Below are positions 25,521 through 32,157 of a stretch of DNA of 64,000 bases, piece by piece (positions within the stretch are counted from its first letter, which is position 1; every line of letters starts with the position of its first letter). A program made the translations under genes and the position numbers. Origin of the DNA: Paenibacillus oleatilyticus. GTDB lineage: Bacteria > Bacillota > Bacilli > Paenibacillales > NBRC-103111. The notes beneath the pieces were generated by a model. That model had not been told where the DNA came from. It saw only the letters and a program-made list of their open reading frames with translations, and did not search any database. The stretch lies in assembly GCF_018998565.1 (NCBI RefSeq), contig NZ_JAHNZO010000024.1, positions 1 through 64,000 on the forward strand, read 5' to 3'.

Positions 25521-26333
25521 ATGTGGAATCGAATCAAAAAGGGCTGGGCCATCGCCTGGCATCAGCCGTTCGCCGTCTTCGCGCTATTCTTCTACAATCT
25601 GCTTTGGGGCGTCGTCTTGTATAAACTCGTTCAGTCGGTCGTGCTCCCCCTCCTTCACCGGTATCCCGGCGGGGCGCTTCCCGGCGAGTCGGTACAGCTG
25701 TTCTGGGTGGAGGGCCAATTTCAGTTGATGAAAACCGGCCTGATCGCACCGTACCTGTGGACGGGGCTCGGCCTGCTCGGGCTTCGGATGGTGCTGCATC
25801 CCGCGCTGAACGCCGGAGTCTTCTACTCCCTTCGGCACGGGGAACTGAATGCGGGCTACCGGTTTATGGCCGGCATCCGCAAGCTGTTCTTCCCGTTCCT
25901 CGGGCTGTATGCGCTCCAGCTCGTCCTGTCGATCGGCCCGCTTTACTGGCTTGCGCCTCACATTGGCAAGCAATACGCCGTCCATGCCTCCTACGCTTCG
26001 CTGGGGCAAGCGCTGCTGCCCGCCTTAGCCTTGTACGCCGCCTACTTGTTCCTGCTGCAGCTGCTGTTCCTGTTCCTGCAGATCGGCAAAACGGACGGAA
26101 GGTCCCCGCTGTACACGCTGCTGTTCGCCTTCCGGCATCTGCCGGTCATCGCGCTGGCCGCGCTGGCGGTTGCCGCTCTATCGCTTGTGCTGTCCGCGGC
26201 CGTGATGGTGTCGTCTTTTTGGTGGGCAGGCTTCGCGGCGCTCGTTCTCATGCAAGCGTACCGGCTGGTGCAGACATTTTTCAAGATATGGGAGATCGGT
26301 ACGCAGTATGCGCTTTGGGCGGAGAAGGCATAG
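25521..26333 (+). CDS. Integral membrane protein of unknown function
   Basis: 270 residues with about six hydrophobic helices and short charged loops; no recognised motif. Start at MWNRIKKGW (25521), with GAGGTGA 6 bases upstream; earlier GTG and ATG codons at 25512 and 25515 lack spacing. Directly downstream of the M1-like protease and before a terminator, so it may assist, anchor or be protected by that protease (inference). Confidence 0.7.
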   Translation: MWNRIKKGWAIAWHQPFAVFALFFYNLLWGVVLYKLVQSVVLPLLHRYPGGALPGESVQLFWVEGQFQLMKTGLIAPYLWTGLGLLGLRMVLHPALNAGVFYSLRHGELNAGYRFMAGIRKLFFPFLGLYALQLVLSIGPLYWLAPHIGKQYAVHASYASLGQALLPALALYAAYLFLLQLLFLFLQIGKTDGRSPLYTLLFAFRHLPVIALAALAVAALSLVLSAAVMVSSFWWAGFAALVLMQAYRLVQTFFKIWEIGTQYALWAEKA

Positions 26334-26376
26334 TCCTAATCTCCCCCTTATAAAGTTAAATAATGACAAAATATAG

Positions 26377-26418
26377 GAACGTCATCTTCCGAAAGTGCCG
26401 GGAAATGACGTTCTTTTT
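26377..26418 (+). terminator. Terminator after the M1 protease/membrane unit
   Basis: Stem GAACGTCAT / ATGACGTTC followed by TTTTT. Confidence 0.85.
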
Positions 26419-26491
26419 GGCTTATAAACAAAAAGTTTCATAAATAAACATTGATTATGTGACAATTCTGTGACAAAGGGAGGAAAACGTC

Positions 26492-26581
26492 ATGTTGGCT
26501 CGAATATATGTACTCGGATTAAAAAAAGAAAATTTTGCCGAATTTCTGTTCGCAGAAAACGGGGGATCCATTTTTGGGTGA
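26492..26581 (+). CDS. Possible 29-codon upstream ORF overlapping the c-di-AMP riboswitch
   Basis: ATG at 26492 preceded by AAAGGGAGG with an 8-base gap, an unusually good site. It encodes a 29-residue peptide (MLARIYVLGLKKENFAEF then LFAENGGSIFG) and stops at 26581, inside the aptamer. No homology is claimed. If transcribed, ribosomes moving through it would disturb the 5' half of the riboswitch. It may be fortuitous, since the promoter is not mapped and could lie within it (TTGGCT at 26495-26500). Confidence 0.35.
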   Translation: MLARIYVLGLKKENFAEFLFAENGGSIFG

Positions 26582-26660
26582 ATTGATCTCGCAGTAGAGT
26601 GATCATAGGGAACCTTCAACCGAACCCTCAAGCTAACCTCGTAGGCACCGGAAGGGGAAA
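26531..26660 (+). promoter_or_regulatory. Cyclic di-AMP riboswitch (ydaO/yuaA type)
   Basis: Conserved blocks appear in order: TTGCCGAA, CGGGGGATCCA, GGGTGAAT, AGTAGAG, TAGGGAACC, CCGAACCC, and GCTAACCTCGTAGGC near the 3' end. The ydaO class is usually an OFF switch: c-di-AMP stops expression of wall hydrolases and K+ or osmolyte transporters. The 3' edge (GGAAGGGGAAAC) doubles as the Shine-Dalgarno of the C40 gene, and no terminator hairpin was found after it, which suggests control at translation. Confidence 0.93.
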
Positions 26661-26665
26661 CTTCT

Positions 26666-27133
26666 TTGAAAAAGCTTGTAGGTTTTGCATTTTCTTTGAC
26701 CTTGTTTTGCAGCATTTCGGTTGGCAGCGTTTTTGCAGAAACCCCACTAAGCTCAGCGGTTAACGAGGCTATGGGTACGCCCTACAAGTACGCGGGCACC
26801 ACGACCAAAGGCTTCGATTGCTCGGGTTACACTTCGTGGGTATTCGACAAATTCGGCGTCGATCTGCCGCATACGTCCAAAGGCCAAGCCGAGCTTGGTA
26901 CCGAGGTGGCCAAAGACCAGCTTCGTCCCGGCGACCTGGTGTTCTTCAACACCGACGGCAAAGGGATCTCCCATGTAGGCGTATACGTAGGCGAAGGCAA
27001 GTTCTATCACTCCGCTACGGATCAAGGCGTCACCGTTACGAAACTCAGTGACTCCTACTACACCAAGCGTTACGTCACAGCGCGGCGCGTCCTGTCGGAC
27101 GAGCAGTACAAGCAAGTGATGACTGACAAGTAA
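26666..27133 (+). CDS. NlpC/P60 (C40) peptidoglycan endopeptidase
   Basis: 155 residues. Signal peptide ends at VFA-E (residue 24); the mature protein is a single NlpC/P60 domain with catalytic Cys52 (FDCSGYTSW), His103 (GISHVGVYVG) and third polar residue His115. It lacks SH3 or LysM wall-binding repeats. Cuts the D-Glu-meso-Dap type bond of stem peptides, so it loosens the wall. Start is TTG at 26666, with GGAAGGGGAAA just before it, the end of the c-di-AMP riboswitch; wall turnover is thus tied to c-di-AMP level. Confidence 0.93.
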   Translation: MKKLVGFAFSLTLFCSISVGSVFAETPLSSAVNEAMGTPYKYAGTTTKGFDCSGYTSWVFDKFGVDLPHTSKGQAELGTEVAKDQLRPGDLVFFNTDGKGISHVGVYVGEGKFYHSATDQGVTVTKLSDSYYTKRYVTARRVLSDEQYKQVMTDK

Positions 27134-27167
27134 CTTTAACACCTGAACGGAAGTTTCCCGTACCTTC

Positions 27168-27245
27168 GAAAGCCCTGAGCGTTTGTCTGCTCTGCGTTCG
27201 TTCCAACGAACAGCCGACCGGACAAGCCTGCAGGGCTTTCCGTCT
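27168..27245 (+). terminator. Terminator after the C40 hydrolase
   Basis: Long stem with arms GAAAGCCCTG (27168-27177) and CAGGGCTTTC (27231-27240), inner stem CGTTCGTT/AACGAACAG, then CGTCTTTAG. Confidence 0.6.
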
Positions 27246-27302
27246 TTAGCGGATGAAGAGCGAAGATGCTGCCTCGGGCATCACGAAATCATAGAATCAA
27301 CG

Positions 27303-27355
27303 CAAAAAAACAGAGCCGCCTGACGTCATTCGACGAAGACAGCTCTGTTTTTGTT
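27303..27355. terminator. Terminator of the DUF975 gene (bidirectional)
   Basis: AAAAAAACAGAGC ... GCTCTGTTTTTG; on the minus strand it follows the DUF975 stop (27404) with seven T. Confidence 0.8.
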
Positions 27356-27403
27356 ATACGCCTGCCGGAAACCCGCTCCGGGTTTGCCCGCGATCATGGC
27401 AAA

Positions 27404-28030
27404 TTAGAGAGTATAGCTGCGAGGCGCTTCCGCATAGGGCGTGGCAAAATTCTGGTTTTTCAATTCCACATAGAACGCAGCCACCGACGCATAGATGTAC
27501 GACTGCACCCAAAACATGCCGAGGCCGAACGGAATCATAGCGAGCAGAATCCATCCGATAAAGCTCAAGTAAAGCATGAACAACCGGGTCTTGTGTCCGT
27601 TCATCATCTCCTTGCTTTGACGCAAAGCATCGAGGGCCGGCATTCCCGGATTGTCGCGCATAATAAAATAGGCTTGAGAGTAGCTTAAAGCCGCAATAAT
27701 CCCCGGTACAATAAGAAGCAGAGACCACAAGAAAATGAAGATGCCCGACACGAGATTTAAAACGAAGGCATTCCCGAACTGGTTGTTATTGAATCCGTCG
27801 AACAAATTGCTGACCGACGTCAATTCGCCGCGAACCGTGCCCAGGTAATAACCGTAGAGGCCGTACGTCAAAGGTCCGGTAATCACGATAGCACCAATCC
27901 ATCCGATCAACGGAATGTTCGCCATCACGGAAAGAATAATCCCATAAATGAAAACGCCAAGAACCGCGTTCACCCAGTTCCCTTGCAAGCTTTCCCTCGC
28001 CATCCGGCGAAGCTCTGAATTTGTCAGCAT
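27404..28030 (-). CDS. DUF975 family integral membrane protein
   Basis: 208 residues with five to six transmembrane segments and the DUF975 pattern: N-terminal LRRMARESLQGNW, a GP.TYGLYGYYL loop, LLIVPGIIAALSYSQAYFIM and DALRQSKEMMNGHK. Family function unknown; related proteins are linked to bacteriocin or membrane stress genes in some species. No partner gene lies next to it. Confidence 0.83.
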   Translation of the reverse strand: MLTNSELRRMARESLQGNWVNAVLGVFIYGIILSVMANIPLIGWIGAIVITGPLTYGLYGYYLGTVRGELTSVSNLFDGFNNNQFGNAFVLNLVSGIFIFLWSLLLIVPGIIAALSYSQAYFIMRDNPGMPALDALRQSKEMMNGHKTRLFMLYLSFIGWILLAMIPFGLGMFWVQSYIYASVAAFYVELKNQNFATPYAEAPRSYTL

Positions 28031-28244
28031 ACCAAAACTTCCACTCCCGCTAAAAAAATTTTACGCGCATTCAACGGTTACCCGTCCATTCGGCATGTAC
28101 TATATGATATCTGGTAAAAGCAGGGCATTTCAATGTGATTTTCGACACAATTTGTCAATATTTCTGGTAAATTGGACCTATTTTCTCACTCCCCTACCAG
28201 CCCATATCACTTTTGAACCATTCTTTTCCGTCCATCGGAGCATA

Positions 28245-28273
28245 TTGACTGTCCGGTTGGTCAGTTATATAAT
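28245..28273 (+). promoter_or_regulatory. Promoter and overlapping operator of the tetR gene
   Basis: -35 TTGACT (28245-28250), 17-bp spacer, -10 TATAAT (28268-28273). The 18-bp sequence 28246-28263 (TGACTGTCCGGTTGGTCA) matches 13 of 18 positions of the perfect palindrome at 28933-28950, so it is probably the repressor's own operator covering the -35 region. Confidence 0.65.
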
Positions 28274-28293
28274 GATCCGGAAAGGAGCTTCTC

Positions 28294-28908
28294 ATGGACC
28301 CTAAAGTACACGATAAACGCATGGAAAAGGGCGAACAAACCCGGATACGAATTTTACACGCTGCGATCGCCATCATTTCGGAGCACGGTATCAAAGAAGT
28401 ATCGGCGGCCAAGCTCGCGCAGCTGACAGGCGTGAGCAAAAGCAATATATTTCACCATTTCAAATCGATCGACGAAATCCTCCACAGCACGCTCCATATT
28501 TTGTTCGACGATCTCCTTGAGCCGATGACGCAAGAATATCGGGACTTGGAGCAGTTTCTTCATCAGCTCGGGCAGTCCGTATTCCGAGTGCCGGAACCTT
28601 ATCTTAAAGTGTTCAAAGCCTTTTTTTCCTTTTATCATGAAGGAATGTTCAAATCGGAATATCGGGAAGCCCTCCTAAGCTGTACCGATAAAATCACCGA
28701 GCTCTTAAGCCATCAGCTCAACCGGCTGGCTCCCCGTCCCCTCGACAAAAAAACGCTGGAATCCGTGACTGCACTTCTCTTTTCGCACATGGACGGCATG
28801 GGCCTGCATTATTTGCTGAACGGAAACGGTCAGCTGTACGAACAAGCTTGGCGGCTGCAAGTTAGCATGCTCTGCCGACACTTGGCCGAAGACGACTCCC
28901 CGGCGTAA
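28294..28908 (+). CDS. TetR/AcrR family transcriptional regulator
   Basis: 204 residues. The HTH (residues about 20-66) shows ILHAAIAIISEHG and LTGVSKSNIFHHFKS; the rest is an all-helical ligand domain with no known ligand. Its promoter and the gap before the next gene carry related operators, indicating that it represses itself and the membrane/acetyltransferase unit downstream. Typical of a drug- or toxicant-responsive repressor. Confidence 0.9.
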   Translation: MDPKVHDKRMEKGEQTRIRILHAAIAIISEHGIKEVSAAKLAQLTGVSKSNIFHHFKSIDEILHSTLHILFDDLLEPMTQEYRDLEQFLHQLGQSVFRVPEPYLKVFKAFFSFYHEGMFKSEYREALLSCTDKITELLSHQLNRLAPRPLDKKTLESVTALLFSHMDGMGLHYLLNGNGQLYEQAWRLQVSMLCRHLAEDDSPA

Positions 28909-28932
28909 GCCGGAAATCGTTTCGCATAAAAC

Positions 28933-28950
28933 TGACCGTTCGAACGGTCA
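28933..28950 (+). promoter_or_regulatory. 18-bp perfect palindrome, TetR operator
   Basis: TGACCGTTCGAACGGTCA, a perfect palindrome in the 68-bp gap between tetR and the membrane protein gene. A related site overlaps the tetR promoter. Binding is inferred. Confidence 0.7.
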
Positions 28951-28976
28951 TATTTTAAATTTGAGGAGGATTTGTC

Positions 28977-29531
28977 ATGAAACCTGTAAACATCCCGGCC
29001 TTTTTTCATGAAGTGTTCGGCAAAAGATCGACCGTCTTGGAGTTGGCGCTAACCTTAGGTTTTGGCGTCGGCATGAGCGCGGCGCTCCTTGCTCTGACGT
29101 ATTCCGAGTGGAGCGGGCTTGTCCTGTGGCAGCTGCTTGCCATTCTGCTCTTGGCGTTGGACATCCATGGCGGCGTCATTGCCAACTTCACGCTATCGAC
29201 CAACAACCACTACCAGGCACATCCGGTGGCGCGACTGGTGTTTATCGCCATTCATGTTCAACCCCTTCTGCTCGCTTCCGTCTTGGGGGAGTACTTTATT
29301 CCTTGCCTTTTCGTCTGGGGCTATACGATCGTGTCGGCTTTTATCGTCAATGCCCTCCTCGGGCATCCGGCTCAACGAACGATTGCGGCGGTTTTCGTAT
29401 GCACCGGGTTTGCCGGTCTGCTGCTGTTCTTCGCCTCGATCCCCAAGCTTCTTCTCGTCATGCTGTTTTTCTTTATTTTTAAAGTCGTGTTCAGCTTCGC
29501 GGTGGATCATTATGCGCGGAGGGAGCATTAG
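28977..29531 (+). CDS. Membrane protein of unknown function, TetR-controlled
   Basis: 184 residues with five to six hydrophobic helices and conserved-looking polar residues in membrane regions (LDIHGG, NFTLSTNNHY, FIAIHVQP). No family was recognised. GAGGAGG lies upstream. The GNAT gene starts 3 bases after its stop, so the two are translated from one message under the palindromic operator. Confidence 0.7.
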   Translation: MKPVNIPAFFHEVFGKRSTVLELALTLGFGVGMSAALLALTYSEWSGLVLWQLLAILLLALDIHGGVIANFTLSTNNHYQAHPVARLVFIAIHVQPLLLASVLGEYFIPCLFVWGYTIVSAFIVNALLGHPAQRTIAAVFVCTGFAGLLLFFASIPKLLLVMLFFFIFKVVFSFAVDHYARREH

Positions 29532-29534
29532 AAG

Positions 29535-30176
29535 ATGACGGATCGGGACCATTCAACCTGCAGCCGGGAAATTATCCGTTTGGGAACTGCACACGCCGCT
29601 CAAGCTAGGGACATTTTGCCGAAAGCTTTCTCCGATGATCCGATGTTCCGCCATCTGTTTCCTGGCGCAAGGCGATCCATCCATATCGGACATTTTTTTA
29701 GTTTTTTATTTCATAAGAGCCTGCTGCTGCAGGAAATGCTGATCGGCGTTCAAGAACAAGGCACGCTGCGGGGCGCCGCATGCGTGGAGCTTCCGACAAG
29801 CTATAAGGATGCGGGATTCCTTGCGAAAGCGCGATTCCTCTGCCGGGCAATCGGGCTGCTCTGTCAAGTTCCGCCGCGCTCGTTTGCTTTGATCAATGAG
29901 TATATGCGGCTCACGACTTCCGTCCGCCCCTCCGTCCCTCATCATTATTTGGTATTTGTGGGTGTAGACCCCGAGCATCAAGGGACGGGGCTGGGCAAGC
30001 TGCTGCTGAACGAAATTCATGCACTTGCAGATGCAGACCCGACATCTGCCGGCATCGGATTGGACACGGAAAACGAGGACAACGTTCTCCTGTATGAGCG
30101 GTTCGGATATCGGCTCGTAGAGAAGAGAAAACTGGGCACCGTTACCATCTACTGTATGTTCAGACCGCGCCCCTAG
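29535..30176 (+). CDS. GNAT family N-acetyltransferase
   Basis: 213 residues. C-terminal GNAT fold with the acetyl-CoA site HHYLVFVGVDPEHQGTGLGKLLL (Q-x-x-G-x-G type: GTGLGK) and GLDTENEDNVLLYERFGYRLV. The acceptor is unknown; the TetR and membrane-protein context suggests detoxification. It lies 3 bases after the membrane protein gene. Confidence 0.85.
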   Translation: MTDRDHSTCSREIIRLGTAHAAQARDILPKAFSDDPMFRHLFPGARRSIHIGHFFSFLFHKSLLLQEMLIGVQEQGTLRGAACVELPTSYKDAGFLAKARFLCRAIGLLCQVPPRSFALINEYMRLTTSVRPSVPHHYLVFVGVDPEHQGTGLGKLLLNEIHALADADPTSAGIGLDTENEDNVLLYERFGYRLVEKRKLGTVTIYCMFRPRP

Positions 30177-30372
30177 AGCTCAATAAGCGCAGGCGTCGAT
30201 CCACCGCGAGAGTTCGGCGGGCGTTCCCTGTTATTTTCGGATTAGGGCTCAAGGGATTTCCGGATATCGTCCATGGCTCTGCAGGGGGGCGTGCTTTATA
30301 ATTGTGGAACATGACCGTCTTTTGCAGGAATTTGATCGGTTCAAAAACGTAGAATCAGGGAGGAAGGACACG

Positions 30373-31257
30373 GTGGTCGATCAAACAAGGGAATCATCCG
30401 CAACGGAGGGACAGACTGCTGCCGGAGGCTTGGTGACCCTTCCTCGAACAGAACAGCGCATCTTGCGTTCGCGGGCCGAAAATCGCGAGTATCGCATTTT
30501 CGTCGCCAAGCCGGACATTGAGCCGCCCCCTTCGGGATATCCGGTTATTTATTTGCTCGATGCGAATTCCGTGTTCGGTACGATGGCCGAGGCGATACGA
30601 TTGCAGTCGAGACGGCCCGAGAAAACCGGAGTCGTTCCGGCCGTGATCGTCGGCATCGGCTATGATACGGAAGGACCGTTTTCGAACGCCCGCTATTACG
30701 ATTTCACGATGCCCGTACCCGCAGCGGAGCTGCCTCAAAGTCCGCGCGGAACGGAGTGGCCGGAGCTGGGCGGAGCGGATGCTTTCCTGAATTTCATCGA
30801 AGAGGACCTGAAGCCGGAGATCGAACGCGAGTTCAGCATCGACCGCGGCAGACAAACGATTTTCGGCCATTCGCTTGGCGGACTCTTCGTGCTGCATGCG
30901 CTTTTTACAAGGCCGGGGACGTTCCACACGTACGTCGCAGGAAGTCCTTCCATTCACTGGGGCAAAAGAATCCTGCTGGAAGAAGAACGGCAATTCGCCT
31001 CCCGGTTGGAGAAGGAGCCCTGCAACGTCGGAGTGCTGCTCGCGGCGGGAGAGCGCGAGAAAGATCATCACAGCCATATGAACGATAATGCGAAGGAGCT
31101 TGCGGAACGACTGTCCGCTCTCGCGCGCCGCGGCGTGCGTGTGAAGTTCCATGAGTTCGAGGGCGAGGGGCACGTCTCGGTGCTCCCGGTGTTGATCAGC
31201 CGCGCCCTGCGGTTCGCTTCGGAAGGCGATCAGCAATTGGAGGTTGGTCGTTCGTAA
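30373..31257 (+). CDS. Alpha/beta hydrolase, esterase-D/Fes type
   Basis: 294 residues. Serine nucleophile S167 in FGHSLGGLFVL, oxyanion region YLLDANSVFG, and a His near the end (GEGHVSVLP). The fold matches the IroE/Fes/BesA group, which hydrolyse ferric triscatecholate siderophores or other esters; no siderophore genes are nearby, so the substrate is open. Start is GTG at 30373 with GGGAGGAAGG; an upstream GTG at 30304 overlaps a TATAAT and is less likely. Confidence 0.8.
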   Translation: MVDQTRESSATEGQTAAGGLVTLPRTEQRILRSRAENREYRIFVAKPDIEPPPSGYPVIYLLDANSVFGTMAEAIRLQSRRPEKTGVVPAVIVGIGYDTEGPFSNARYYDFTMPVPAAELPQSPRGTEWPELGGADAFLNFIEEDLKPEIEREFSIDRGRQTIFGHSLGGLFVLHALFTRPGTFHTYVAGSPSIHWGKRILLEEERQFASRLEKEPCNVGVLLAAGEREKDHHSHMNDNAKELAERLSALARRGVRVKFHEFEGEGHVSVLPVLISRALRFASEGDQQLEVGRS

Positions 31258-31304
31258 AATTTGTGGTCGAGCGTTCTGGAGCCGGAAAGGTGCAGGAATA
31301 AAGC

Positions 31305-31350
31305 GCAAAAAAGCTGCGGCAGCCGCCCGACGGCGGTCTGCTGCAGCTCT
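31305..31350 (-). terminator. Terminator of the osmC-like gene
   Basis: Minus-strand stem AGCTGCAGCAGACCGCC / GGCGGCTGCCGCAGCT followed by six T, past the osmC stop. Confidence 0.78.
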
Positions 31351-31386
31351 AACATTCCGCGTCCCCGCGGCTTTTTTCATATTCTC

Positions 31387-31833
31387 TCAGCTCTCGATAA
31401 CGATGCTGTTTAATTTGAGATTGACCGGATTGGCGATCGTGTCTCCTACCGGGCATTTGCTCTCGATGAACCGGATAAATTCCTCCACCTTGTCCTTTGG
31501 CGAATCGGTTTTAATTCGAAACGTATAGCGGATTTCGGAGTAGCCCGGACGAACCTCCGACCGATTGAAAAATCCGTCGAGATCAAGGTCGCCCTCCACG
31601 TCCACTTGGAAATCGTCGAGTTTGACCCCAAACTTGGGCGCATAGACTCTGGCTACGATCGATTGGCAAGCGCCTAGCGAAGCCAGCAGCGCTTCCACCG
31701 GATTCATCCCGGTATCCGTCCCACCCAAGCTTTTCGGCTCGTCGATGGTCAGTTCGAACTGTCTGGAACGGGCCTTCACTTTCACTCCGTCTTGCAAATG
31801 TGCTGTTGCTTTGAAGGTTTGAACCGCGGCCAT
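31387..31833 (-). CDS. OsmC family peroxiredoxin-like protein
   Basis: 148 residues with the two reactive cysteines of OsmC/Ohr proteins, Cys56 (LASLGACQS) and Cys127 (ESKCPVGD), and the arginine-rich strand pattern. These enzymes reduce organic hydroperoxides using thiols. It is nearer the OsmC/YhfA side (NPVEALLASLGAC) than Ohr. It stands alone, with its own terminator. Confidence 0.9.
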   Translation of the reverse strand: MAAVQTFKATAHLQDGVKVKARSRQFELTIDEPKSLGGTDTGMNPVEALLASLGACQSIVARVYAPKFGVKLDDFQVDVEGDLDLDGFFNRSEVRPGYSEIRYTFRIKTDSPKDKVEEFIRFIESKCPVGDTIANPVNLKLNSIVIES

Positions 31834-31968
31834 GGTATACTCTCCTTTGATTATCGAGTGCGTTCCGGCTTCCCAAAACCAACTTATTAACTAGGTATTA
31901 TGGGTATTATAGGATGAATTTGGTATTTTGTCAATGATACCGGGGCGATCAGACAGCCTCCCTGGCAA

Positions 31969-32005
31969 AGAAAGCAGTCTGGCCCCAAGGCGCCAGACTG
32001 CTTCT
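31969..32005. terminator. Terminator with perfect 11-bp stem
   Basis: AAGCAGTCTGG (31972-31982) and CCAGACTGCTT (31993-32003) with a 10-nt loop; tail TCTTTG on the minus strand. It closes the sigma-factor unit. Confidence 0.65.
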
Positions 32006-32022
32006 GATTTAACATGCTGCTA

Positions 32023-32157
32023 TTAGGATTGACTTAAAGTGTACAGGTAGAAGCCAAAATCCGTCGGGGTGCCGGGATGCCCGAGATGCTGGATAAAATC
32101 GACATACCGCGTCAATCGCACCCTAAAATCGAACCGGCCAACGTCATTACTCCCCAT
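32023..32157 (-). CDS. Possible 44-residue ORF overlapping the sigma-factor 3' end
   Basis: An ATG at 32157 lies inside the last codons of the sigma-DUF1835 gene, in another frame, and opens 44 codons that end before the terminator. Its product has well-formed hydrophobic and aromatic spacing (RLTRYVDFIQHLGHPG, FGFYLYTLS). It is either a small translationally coupled protein or the remnant C-terminus of the sigma gene after a frameshift. No homology known; frame and overlap are directly visible. Confidence 0.4.
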   Translation of the reverse strand: MGSNDVGRFDFRVRLTRYVDFIQHLGHPGTPTDFGFYLYTLSQS

